From the NCBI GenBank assembly GCA_013112535.1, contig JABFGI010000002.1:602114-666113 (forward strand): 64,000 nt of DNA, given 5' to 3'. Both the position numbers and the translations under genes were made by a program. The notes beneath the pieces are model-generated. The model saw only the letters and a list, made by a program, of their open reading frames with translations. It ran no database searches and was not told the origin of the DNA. Source of the stretch: Pseudomonadota bacterium (GTDB taxonomy: Bacteria; Pseudomonadota; Gammaproteobacteria; Eutrophobiales; Eutrophobiaceae). Below are positions 47,483 to 55,366 of the stretch, piece by piece. Each line of letters begins with the position of its first letter. Positions within the stretch are counted from its first letter, which is position 1.

Positions 47483-47566
47483 GTATAAGTATATTTATAC
47501 ATTAAAGACTATAATGTATAACTATATTTATACGCTTGTCAACACTTTGTATAATTATATTTATAC
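47483..47566. promoter_or_regulatory. Three 18-bp palindromic iterons at the mobile mystery A promoter
   Basis: GTATAAGTATATTTATAC (47483-47500), GTATAACTATATTTATAC (47516-47533) and GTATAATTATATTTATAC (47549-47566) differ only at one central base and start every 33 bases, about three helical turns. GTATAA/TTATAC arms are self-complementary. The minus-strand promoter TTGACA (47537-47542) with TATACA (47515-47520), 16-base spacer, overlaps the middle copy. The array lies between the hsdS stop and the mobile mystery A start, and likely binds that protein. Confidence 0.8.
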
Positions 47567-47569
47567 ATA

Positions 47570-48889
47570 TTATGCGACTTCTTCCTCTTCCAGCATGCTC
47601 GGAGGAAACTGAATATCAAGGTCTTCAACTGAGAGTTTTCCTGAGATTAATCGAGGTAATAGCATATTTCGAGATTGCAAAAGCTTGCTGTTTGCTAAAG
47701 CAAGATTATCTTTTTCGTTTATTAAAGGTTTTACCAATTGGTCAAACTTTTCTCGTAATTCTTTAGGCGGCAAAACAATTGTTTGGTAATTTAAAAAACT
47801 CTCAAATTGATAATTACTAATGCCTGTTGATTGAACTTGATATATGCCGACAAGATCGCAGTCGTAATATAACTTCAAGTAATAACGCATAAAATATGGT
47901 GAAACTAAATCAAGATTAAAACGAATTTGTTTACAAAAACTTGCACACATTACATTTTCTTCAAAGTAATGATGGAGGTTTTCCGTAATGTGTAAATTTC
48001 GACCCAATAACTGATCTTTACTTCCGCCTGAGACCTCAAATATAAAATCATTAACTTTCAGTTTACGAGATTCCAAATTTGATGGCTTATGGTATCGATA
48101 TACATCCCTCGATATAACTCCAGAGTTTAATCCTGGAATATCTGTTCCCCTAATAACATATGCACCTTCATTAAAAATGGAAGTTTGACTTTCTTCGCCC
48201 CATCCACCGCCTATGTAATAACTCACAATTTCTCGAAATGTTTTTTTATCCCATTCCTTTGGAATACCTTTTTCAAACTTTACCTTCTGAAAACCAGGAA
48301 AACGAAACCTTACAAACCATTCACGATAAATTTCCTCTGTCATATTTTCTAACAATGCAATACGTTTTTTGTTGTTTTGAATTAGATCGTCATAGGTTAT
48401 GAGAATGGCAGCAATTTTTTCTTGTATATCTACAGTAGGAAACTCTGGAAGAGCAAGCTTCCTTATATCACTAACATTTAAATGACCTACAGTTGCACCA
48501 TTTGAAAGAATATTTAAATAGGCATTCATTGCCTCTGAATTTAAAAGATAATTAAAATATTTTGGAAGTAGTCCAACATTTTTATTTCTTATTAAAACAG
48601 TTCTTTGCCCCAAACAGACTTTTTCACCTTTTTGAATAATAGCAACATTTCCAACAGGCGCTTCGCGAGCCATTATTAAATCATCTTCGAAAGGTTTTGC
48701 TCTTTTAGTCCATATATCATAAATTTTATCTGTAACACGTTTAACATTATCTAGTATTAATATTCCTTTACCTATATTTGGCGTCCTTATTAATGGAATA
48801 CCTACTTCTTGAGTGGGGGCAGTTTTATGCTCACAATCAATTACAGTATAAAAATCATCAAGAATCTTGTTTTTATTTAATTTCATCAT
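47570..48889 (-). CDS. hsdS: Type I specificity subunit HsdS
   Basis: A 439-residue HsdS with two target-recognition domains (about residues 1-150 and 200-370), each followed by a conserved helix: PTVDIQEKIAAILITYDDLI and then PPKELREKFDQLVKPLINEK. The spacers KRIALLENMTEEIYREW and SRNMLLPRLISGKL are typical of type I loci. It sets the bipartite DNA sequence that is methylated or cut. It begins four bases before the hsdM stop codon (ATGATG over TGA), so translation is coupled. Confidence 0.92.
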   Translation of the reverse strand: MMKLNKNKILDDFYTVIDCEHKTAPTQEVGIPLIRTPNIGKGILILDNVKRVTDKIYDIWTKRAKPFEDDLIMAREAPVGNVAIIQKGEKVCLGQRTVLIRNKNVGLLPKYFNYLLNSEAMNAYLNILSNGATVGHLNVSDIRKLALPEFPTVDIQEKIAAILITYDDLIQNNKKRIALLENMTEEIYREWFVRFRFPGFQKVKFEKGIPKEWDKKTFREIVSYYIGGGWGEESQTSIFNEGAYVIRGTDIPGLNSGVISRDVYRYHKPSNLESRKLKVNDFIFEVSGGSKDQLLGRNLHITENLHHYFEENVMCASFCKQIRFNLDLVSPYFMRYYLKLYYDCDLVGIYQVQSTGISNYQFESFLNYQTIVLPPKELREKFDQLVKPLINEKDNLALANSKLLQSRNMLLPRLISGKLSVEDLDIQFPPSMLEEEEVA

Positions 48890-50973
48890 TCTTGTATAAT
48901 TTTCATAATATTTTTTGATATTACATCTTCTAATTTAGCTGCTTCTTGATTTAATAATTCTAACTGAATATTTAGTCCGTAAATATCTCCTATAAACTCT
49001 TCTTCTGTTTTTCCATCTTCTTCGATTATAACTCCTACATACCGTCCAGGATTCAAAGAATAATCTTGTTCCTTAATCTCTTCTTGTGTTGCAAGCTTAC
49101 ACAGACCAATAACATCTTCATATTTTGCTTTAGGAAAGCGTTCCTGTAACCAATGAATATGTTTGTAATAAAGTTCTGATTTTTTAATTTCCTTATGTAA
49201 GTCTTCTAATGCAGATTTTAGATCTTTTGTTTTTTTGTCTGTGGTTACACGTTTATTATTTTTCTTGGCTTGTTCCGCTTTTTTCTTTTCGTGTTTACGT
49301 ACTGTTTTATCAAGTTGCTTTAAGTCTTCATGCAATGTTTGAAAAAAAGGATCAAACGCCTGCCGTAATTTATGTTGCGCCGTGTTCTTTTTCGTAATGG
49401 ACTTTTCTTTTTTATATTTACTCAGATAGGTTTTATACTTCGTTTGTAATTCATTTAACTCAGTCCATTGTTTCAGCATATCTTCTACGGCTGCTTTACC
49501 TGCAGCATCATCCAGTACCTCGATTATTTTATCTGACACCGGCTGTACATTGGCTCGGGTTTCATTCAGTTTTTGCATACCCTTGGCAAAATAATCATCA
49601 ATCAGTTTAATAAACTTATGTTGTTCACCTTTGTGCAGATGGCTGATCATGCCTATGTTTAAAACCTGTTCTTCAGAAAACTCACGATGCGCTCGATCTA
49701 TTTGCGTAAAGATATTTCGTGCATCAATAAACAATACTTTGTCATCCTGTTTGGCTTTATCGAAAAACCATAATGTTGCTGGTAACGTTACCGTATAAAA
49801 CATATTGGAAGGCAAAGTTAACATGCCGTAAATCAAATTATTCTCGATTAAAGTCTGTCTAATATCCGCTTCAGAATGACGTGCATCAGAAGCAGAATTC
49901 GCCATAACTAATGCCGCACGACCACTGTCCGACATCTTTATACCACCTTGATCTTTTAACGAGGTCGCAAACAGATTGATCCAGAGATAGTTTGCATTAG
50001 GAACAGTTTCTTTCCCTTTTTCGCTTTTCTTTACTTTGGTCTTTTTTCTTGGAACACCGTATTCATTAAAACGCTTATCTTTTTCAACTGCTTTTAAACT
50101 AACATCATCGACATTAAAGGGAGGATTAGCGAGAACATAATCAAACTCACCATAACTACCATAGGGATCTTCGTAATACGTATTTGCTTGTTTAACTTCT
50201 CCACGCAATCCATTTACTGCCAGGTTCATCTTGGCGAGGTTTACTGTTTCTAATGTTTTTTCCTGACCATAAACAAAGATATCTGTATCTTTACCCAGCT
50301 CTTTACGATGTTCTTCAATAAAATGTGCGGATTGAACAAACATACCGCCGGAACCACAGGCCGGATCAAACACCGTGCCTCGATGCGGTTCGACAATCTC
50401 TACCATTAGTTTTACAACTGAAGTCGGCGTAAAGAACTCACCGCCTTTCTGACCTTCCGCCATTGCAAACTTACCGAGGAAGTATTCATAGATTTTACCG
50501 AACATATCGCCACTGGCATCTTCAGGAATATCGGCAAAGTTTCTTAATAGTTGTTTCGGAATATTTTTATCAGTGCGCGTCAATTTGAAATATTCATCTT
50601 TAGGCAAAACACCTTCCAGAGAAGTTTTGTATTCCTCAATTGATTCCATTGCCCGTTTAATTGCCTTGGCTATATCCTCTTCTTCAGGTAAATCCAGCAA
50701 ATAGTCATAGCGGGAATGTTCTTCTAAATAGAAACCGCACTTTTCAATAGCGATATCTGATAGTTTCTTCTTACGTCGTGTTTTCTTCAGCTTTATATAT
50801 TCAGCTTCGATTTCTTCCTGATACTGTCGATACTTATTGTCAGCAAACTTCAAGAAAATAAGCCCTAATACAGGAATAGAGTATTCCGTTGATTTTAGAT
50901 CAGAATTAGCACGAAGATTATCCGCCGCCGCCCAAAGATCTTTTTCCAGTTTTTTTATATCTTTTTTAGTCAC
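48886..50973 (-). CDS. hsdM: Type I modification subunit HsdM
   Basis: A 695-residue N6-adenine methyltransferase. Motif I is FDPACGSGG (~202-210), and motif IV is NPPF at 283-286. The N-terminal HsdM helical domain is complete. The C-terminal ~220 residues are an added coiled-coil-rich extension with KKNTAQHKLRQAFDPFFQTL and QDYSLNPGRYVG, the latter a standard HsdM ending segment. The protein is longer than the usual ~500 residues. It is the first gene of the RM run. Confidence 0.92.
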   Translation of the reverse strand: MTKKDIKKLEKDLWAAADNLRANSDLKSTEYSIPVLGLIFLKFADNKYRQYQEEIEAEYIKLKKTRRKKKLSDIAIEKCGFYLEEHSRYDYLLDLPEEEDIAKAIKRAMESIEEYKTSLEGVLPKDEYFKLTRTDKNIPKQLLRNFADIPEDASGDMFGKIYEYFLGKFAMAEGQKGGEFFTPTSVVKLMVEIVEPHRGTVFDPACGSGGMFVQSAHFIEEHRKELGKDTDIFVYGQEKTLETVNLAKMNLAVNGLRGEVKQANTYYEDPYGSYGEFDYVLANPPFNVDDVSLKAVEKDKRFNEYGVPRKKTKVKKSEKGKETVPNANYLWINLFATSLKDQGGIKMSDSGRAALVMANSASDARHSEADIRQTLIENNLIYGMLTLPSNMFYTVTLPATLWFFDKAKQDDKVLFIDARNIFTQIDRAHREFSEEQVLNIGMISHLHKGEQHKFIKLIDDYFAKGMQKLNETRANVQPVSDKIIEVLDDAAGKAAVEDMLKQWTELNELQTKYKTYLSKYKKEKSITKKNTAQHKLRQAFDPFFQTLHEDLKQLDKTVRKHEKKKAEQAKKNNKRVTTDKKTKDLKSALEDLHKEIKKSELYYKHIHWLQERFPKAKYEDVIGLCKLATQEEIKEQDYSLNPGRYVGVIIEEDGKTEEEFIGDIYGLNIQLELLNQEAAKLEDVISKNIMKIIQE

Positions 50974-50998
50974 AGTTATTATTTATTATAATTATTAA

Positions 50999-51907
50999 TT
51001 AGGTATTCTCTTTAGGCTTATAAGCCTTAGGTTTAACGTCATTTACCATGCGTTCAATTTGATGCGTTATTCTAGCAATTAATTGTTCAGATAACTCCTG
51101 ACATCTTAATTTCGGAAATATTCTTTCTGGTGATTTGCCATTATAAACACAGGGCGATGCATTTGATTTTCTATCAATATACCAGCCTGATATTGATAAA
51201 GCGGATTCTACTTTAACTTCTTCTCCAACAGCAGAACTTAATTCTTTTGATAACCACACAGAGACATTCTTTACTTGATTGATGGGATCTGATTCTTTCC
51301 ATGTCGGAAAATTTAACACTTCTCCATCATATATAACTCTGGCATTCTCCTTTCCTTCATTCGAGTTTTTCTTAGACCTTCCTTTTGTTTCAATAGCAAA
51401 CACACCATTCTTCCCTACAACGACATGATCAATATTAAATTTTTTCCCGGGGACATCATGGTAAACTTTATATCCTACTGCCATAAGATTATTTAATTCC
51501 TAGCCTGTTGCTCGTTCCGCATCGTACCCTAGCCTTTTGTTTTCCCTATCCTTTAAGATAGACAATGATTTATTTCCGCAATAAATTGTCAATATAAACA
51601 TTGCTAGTAAATTGATTACCAATCTACCAATCGTTTCAGGCATTCCACCAATATACGATTCGGAAAGATGTATAGAAACAAACAGCAAAGGAGTAACAAA
51701 AGTAATGACAAGCATGCCAAATAAATCGATGCTGAGTTCATCTATTTGATTTAAGAGACTTTCACCAGGCACTCTTAGAAGTTCTAATGTTAGTGGATTT
51801 TTCCTTTTATTTATTCTCTTCTGCCAGAAAAAAATGATACAAAATAAGAAAAAAAAACCTACAAATAGCATTGTAGTTGGCAAGACCATTCCCACTATTC
51901 TATCCAT
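50999..51907 (-). pseudogene. NERD-domain membrane protein interrupted by an in-frame amber codon
   Basis: Two frames in the same reading frame and direction are separated only by TAG at 51500-51502 (codon 136). The first (MDRIVGMVLP to RATG) has two TM segments; the second continues ELNNLMAVGYKVYHDVPG and NIDHVVVGKNGVFAIETKG, a complete NERD core. NERD proteins normally read straight through (AERATGQELN), so a CAG to TAG change is the simplest explanation. The full product would be ~302 residues. It lies upstream of hsdM on the same strand. Readthrough or a sequence error cannot be excluded. Confidence 0.85.
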
Positions 51908-52002
51908 ATCCCAAAGCCTCCCCGACCTCAGTTCCAGACTAATTTATAATTATTCCTATGGGTTTTACTTTGCCTGATTTGGGACTGATTTGAAAGCCGC
52001 GA

Positions 52003-52143
52003 TAGCTATTCTGACTCAATATTACTCAAGCGAATTCAACAGTTTCTTTATTTCATTGCGGACTGAATCGATGGCGGCAACGATAGCGTCTGCTGATTTT
52101 TTTCTTCTATCATTGTGCTCCAGTGCGATGCCCAGATATTCTT
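52003..52143. repeat. 141-bp direct repeat, copy 1 (3' gene remnant)
   Basis: Matches 54379-54519 over 141 bases without gaps, with 5 differences by eye. On the minus strand it codes for the last 40 residues of the one-TM gene family (EYLGIALEHNDRRKKSAD to LLNSLE, stop at 52022-52024). The upstream part of the gene is absent, so this is a fragment. Confidence 0.9.
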
Positions 52144-52181
52144 ATTATTCATCCATTATTTTAAAGTCACTCTTAATTATT

Positions 52182-52673
52182 CTAATTTATTTTCCTAAGT
52201 CTCTTTATTTGTTTTTCGACTTCTTTCCAAGGTAATCGTCTACCATCTTGTTTCGTATTGTCATAGGCAATATTTACTTCTTCGTAACTTATCAGCTTAT
52301 TGATGAACAACTGGTCTACTAACCATAATGTTCCATTAACGGTAATACCTTCTACTTCAGCCGCCTCTTTTAATTTACTATCCCCGGTAAGTAATGGGCT
52401 GTTTTCCTGTTTCGCTAATACTAATGCCAGTAAATCATTATGACTGTTCTTGGGGTAAGTTACCCCTAATCGATCAGCTTCCTGAACATATTCTTCTTTG
52501 ACTTCCAGTATTCTAAGGCCAAAGGTTGGTAAATCAGGGTGATGTTCGCTTAGCTCTTCTTCATAAAGAATGTTCGGAACAGCAAACTCCTCTGGCAATT
52601 GAATCATTAGCTGCGTTAACCCTCCAACATCAATATCTATAAAGATATTGGCATCACTGATGACGTACGACAT
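52182..52673 (-). CDS. PIN-domain protein, copy 2
   Basis: A 163-residue PIN-type protein from MSYVISDANIFID, chosen because TGGAG precedes this ATG at good spacing; a 12-residue longer frame is less likely. Acidic sites: VISDANIFIDID, EEELSEHHPD, NSHNDLLALVLA and LTGDSKLKEA. It overlaps the end of the XRE-ImmA/IrrE gene by 20 bases. It is a short, single-domain PIN with unrelated C-terminal residues to copy 1, so the two PIN genes are separate lineages. Confidence 0.82.
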   Translation of the reverse strand: MSYVISDANIFIDIDVGGLTQLMIQLPEEFAVPNILYEEELSEHHPDLPTFGLRILEVKEEYVQEADRLGVTYPKNSHNDLLALVLAKQENSPLLTGDSKLKEAAEVEGITVNGTLWLVDQLFINKLISYEEVNIAYDNTKQDGRRLPWKEVEKQIKRLRKIN

Positions 52674-53721
52674 TCGGAGACTCCATTTTCCGATACTGAT
52701 GTAAATCAATGACAGACATCCCTAATAATTCGGCTGCTTTCGATTCTCCGATTATATCTTCTGCCAGCGCACGAAAAACCAGTTGCTCAAATTGTGATGT
52801 CTTCTCTTGCGGGTATTGTGGTTCGGGTTCTTTTTCCTTCCATCCATTTTTGTTAAACAAACCCCAAAGTTCACCAAATGTTTTTTTCGTTAGAATTCCA
52901 AGATTAAAAGCACGATAAGTCCAACCGCCCATGCTCAAACCCCAATCCTGTTTCAAGATATTAAGCTCTTGCGGTTCTAGCCAGGATCGTTTGTTTCCTA
53001 ACAACGTAAACACCATCTCTTTAGGAGCAAGAAATGCGCCTGCAAAGCGGTGACACGCCATCTCTTCATCAATATTTTCTGATAGTCGACCTTTAAGAAC
53101 TAAATGACCCAGCTCATGCGCTAAGGTAAAACGCTGTCGATCGCCCGGCCAATGTTTTCCGACAACAATAACGGGGGCATCATTCACTCGCGCGGTTAAA
53201 CCATTAAAATTTTTATGTCCATCATAACGCGTTATAAAAACTTTGATTCCCTTTGATTCCAATACATCAACCAATTCAGGAATAGCACCTAAACCCAAAT
53301 CCCATACATGACGTAGCTTTGTAGCTAGGTCTTCAATGTCATCATAATCATTAATTTTTGCGGGTAAGCCTTTCGGCAACTTAAACGGAACTGACCAAGG
53401 CACAGGCAGAAATTGTTCTAATTCGAACCAACGCTCAAGTTGTTCAAGCACATCAGCAAGCACTTTCTTTTCTTCTTTTAACGGTATTTTTTCGTGCTCA
53501 CGATAATCAACCTCTTCCAATTCAACTTCAGTATGACGAAAGAAATATTCGGTACGCACACCAAGGGCTTTTGATAGCGCGAGCAAAACACCGGAAGAAG
53601 GCGTTGATTCTTCTCGTTCATATTTAGAAATAGCCATGGCTGTAATCCCTGCCATCTTTGCCAGTTCGCGCTGATTAAAACCAGCTGCTTCACGGGCTCG
53701 TTTAATCCGTTCTCCAATCAT
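52654..53721 (-). CDS. XRE-ImmA/IrrE metallopeptidase, copy 2
   Basis: A 355-residue protein with an XRE HTH (RAREAAGFNQRELAKMAGIT, residues ~8-60), a peptidase motif HELGH at 202-206 in RFTLAHELGHLVLKG, and DEEMACHRFAGAFLAP. The C-terminal ~70 residues look like another short helical region with SKAAELLGMSVIDLHQYRKM, a possible second HTH. It is the antitoxin-type half of a pair with PIN copy 2. A 20-base palindrome lies 35 bases upstream of its ATG. Confidence 0.9.
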   Translation of the reverse strand: MIGERIKRAREAAGFNQRELAKMAGITAMAISKYEREESTPSSGVLLALSKALGVRTEYFFRHTEVELEEVDYREHEKIPLKEEKKVLADVLEQLERWFELEQFLPVPWSVPFKLPKGLPAKINDYDDIEDLATKLRHVWDLGLGAIPELVDVLESKGIKVFITRYDGHKNFNGLTARVNDAPVIVVGKHWPGDRQRFTLAHELGHLVLKGRLSENIDEEMACHRFAGAFLAPKEMVFTLLGNKRSWLEPQELNILKQDWGLSMGGWTYRAFNLGILTKKTFGELWGLFNKNGWKEKEPEPQYPQEKTSQFEQLVFRALAEDIIGESKAAELLGMSVIDLHQYRKMESPNVVRHQ

Positions 53722-53732
53722 AAAATTCTCCG

Positions 53733-53775
53733 GTTTACAAAAATCTAAATATTTACTATAGTTTGTAAACTATAG
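53733..53775. promoter_or_regulatory. Palindromic operator before XRE-ImmA/IrrE copy 2
   Basis: CTATAGTTTGTAAACTATAG at 53756-53775 is a perfect 20-base palindrome (9-base arms, GT centre). Nearby GTTTACAAA (53733-53741) is the inverse of TTTGTAAAC within it (53762-53770). The pair sits in front of the ORF on the minus strand and resembles an autoregulatory site for the XRE protein. Confidence 0.65.
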
Positions 53776-53833
53776 ACATCGACAACTATGATGTCAAACT
53801 TTAATTTATTTAATTATCAAGGAGTTAAGTATT

Positions 53834-54007
53834 ATGGCGACAAATCCCCCAACTGGCGACGGACATCGAAATGGTGCTGTCCGACAACGTTCCCAAACCC
53901 TCAACCCACATAATAACCGCCGGACGAAACGGGATACAGACACTGGTCGGTTTATTGATCAAAAAGCAGATAAATCCACTATCAAAGGCGTTCGCAGGGA
54001 GCATTAA
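53834..54007 (+). CDS. Small conserved basic protein (57 aa)
   Basis: A 57-residue protein: MATNPPTGDGHRNGAVRQRS, then NNRRTKRDTDTGRFIDQK and ending TIKGVRREH. I recall a widespread short unnamed family with this pattern (DGHRNGAVRxRSQ and KRDTxTGRFxDxK and KGVRRE) that is often found near mobile DNA. It has AAGGAG before the ATG and is followed two bases later by the YdjM-like gene, so they are probably translated together. Function unknown. Confidence 0.75.
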   Translation: MATNPPTGDGHRNGAVRQRSQTLNPHNNRRTKRDTDTGRFIDQKADKSTIKGVRREH

Positions 54008-54009
54008 TA

Positions 54010-54381
54010 ATGTCTAATGGTGCAACACATATCGCAGCTTCGGGCTTAGGCGTTTTAGCTTTTACAGTAACACAAGAATATTTGGAGAATGGTGAAGTAT
54101 CCTGGAAGCCACTTGCCTTAGCTGGATTAGCAGCAAAGACTGCAAAACTACCTGACATTCTTGAACCAGCATTACACCCTAACCATCGGCAGTTTTTTCA
54201 TAGTCTTGGTTTTGCTGGTTTGGTTGGATACGGAATGTATGAATTATATAAATGGGAAACAGAGGATGATTTAGAAAAAGTTTTAAGGCTGGCAGGCTTA
54301 GCCATAGGTGGTTCGTATTTAATTCATTTATTTTGTGATTCAACAACACCGAAAGGATTGCCTGTTTTAGGAAATCTTTAG
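54010..54381 (+). CDS. YdjM-like membrane protein
   Basis: A 123-residue protein matching the YdjM-type membrane metal-dependent hydrolase family. It has the conserved LPDILEPALHPNHRQFFHSL (Asp and His residues) and HLFCDSTTPKGLPVLG ending. It is mostly hydrophobic with about three membrane helices. It follows the 57-residue gene by two bases. Its stop codon is the first base triplet of the second 141-bp repeat. Activity is unproved for the family. Confidence 0.78.
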   Translation: MSNGATHIAASGLGVLAFTVTQEYLENGEVSWKPLALAGLAAKTAKLPDILEPALHPNHRQFFHSLGFAGLVGYGMYELYKWETEDDLEKVLRLAGLAIGGSYLIHLFCDSTTPKGLPVLGNL

Positions 54382-54519
54382 CTATTCTGACTCAATATTA
54401 CTCAAGCGAATTTAACAGCTTCTTTATTTCATTGCGGACTGAATCGATGGCGGCAACGATAGCATCTGCGGATTTTTTTCTTCTATCATTGTGCTCCAGT
54501 GAGATGCCCAGATATTCTT
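54379..54519. repeat. 141-bp direct repeat, copy 2
   Basis: The second copy of the repeat listed at 52003. Here it is still joined to the rest of the one-TM gene. The two copies are 2376 bases apart and in the same direction, so recombination between them would remove PIN copy 2, XRE-ImmA/IrrE copy 2, the 57-residue gene and the YdjM-like gene. Confidence 0.9.
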
Positions 54520-54828
54520 TAATGCTTGCGATTCCTTTTCGAAAGACTTACCTGTTAAAACACTTAAGTCTCGTATCAAGCCTACCTTTACCCAGGCTTT
54601 TCTCGGACTCCCTTCTTTCGTATCGCCATCATATATTGCGATATAAATCAGTTGTTCTAATTCGGCGAGTTCGGTGAGCATCTCAAAACTGGCAACGCGG
54701 ATAGTGTCATTCGTCTCCGAAACTTCCATTCGCCAGACGTTATAGGAAAACCCGATAAGGGCAAACATCACACCTAATACGGTCGTGATTTGATAGATCA
54801 TTAGTTTTCGTTTTAGCTCAAGATCCAT
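54398..54828 (-). pseudogene. One-TM protein with a one-base frameshift
   Basis: The uninterrupted frame stops at 54424 after SFEKESQALKNIWASHW. Reading one base over gives EYLGISLEHNDRRKKSADAI to LLNSLE with a stop at 54398-54400. The same frame in the repeat copy at 52003 shows four of five base changes silent at third positions, so this second frame is the real one. The corrected product is ~143 residues with one membrane helix (~residues 10-32). The 431-base span is one base short of a whole frame, so a deletion is likely. The family is not recognised. Confidence 0.8.
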
Positions 54829-55026
54829 AATCCGTTTTACCCACTAGGCCGATGAATCCTGTTTGCCACCATAGAAGAATACATCTTGTTAGCACAACAT
54901 CGCATATCGTGACCTCTTCTGTATTTTGATTTTGCCTGATAAGGAACAAGACTTAGCGCTTTTTTTTAAACATATTAAATGCAGCGGGTCATCGCATGAT
55001 TATCTCAAAAATAAAATTTCAGAAAT

Positions 55027-55096
55027 ATAACAATTATGTTATATATTTATAAAATAACGTTTATGTTATATTTACAATTAATAACATAATTGTTAT
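55027..55096. promoter_or_regulatory. Three 16-bp palindromes before hipB
   Basis: ATAACAATTATGTTAT (55027-55042), ATAACGTTTATGTTAT (55054-55069) and ATAACATAATTGTTAT (55081-55096) start every 27 bases. Each has ATAAC/GTTAT arms. The third is the reverse complement of the first. They lie 34-103 bases upstream of the hipB ATG and are good candidates for HipB operators. Confidence 0.8.
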
Positions 55097-55129
55097 ATTT
55101 TATGAAATCTGGATATTTTGAGAATACAT

Positions 55130-55366
55130 ATGATACCAATAACCTCCGCCAAAACACTTGGTAGTGCATTGAGAAAACGCAGAAAAAGTTTAGGACTGAC
55201 ACAAATAGAAGCGGGTCAAATATTTAATATCCCGCAAAAAACTGTTTCGCGCACCGAATCAGGCATAGCCAGTATGGATACTTTATTCAAGTATATGTCC
55301 GCGTTGGGTTTGGAGATGCACCTGGAACCCCGTGATAAATCCAACGCTAAGAAAGGACTCTGGTAA
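55130..55366 (+). CDS. hipB: HipB-like antitoxin/repressor
   Basis: A 78-residue XRE-type HTH protein: TLGSALRKRRKSLGLTQIEA, GQIFNIPQKTVSRTESGIAS, and a C-terminal GLEMHLEPRDKSNAK tail like that of HipB. ATG at 55130 is chosen, although a TTG four codons earlier is possible. It overlaps hipA by one base (TAATG). It should bind HipA and its own operator array upstream. Confidence 0.88.
   Translation: MIPITSAKTLGSALRKRRKSLGLTQIEAGQIFNIPQKTVSRTESGIASMDTLFKYMSALGLEMHLEPRDKSNAKKGLW

Noticed and set aside
47483..47566. CRISPR-like short repeats
   Set aside because: Only three 18-bp palindromes with 15-bp spacers inside a promoter; no cas genes and the spacing fits operator iterons.
55027..55096. 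CRISPR or origin iterons
   Set aside because: Three palindromes directly before hipB without replication genes; an operator is simpler.
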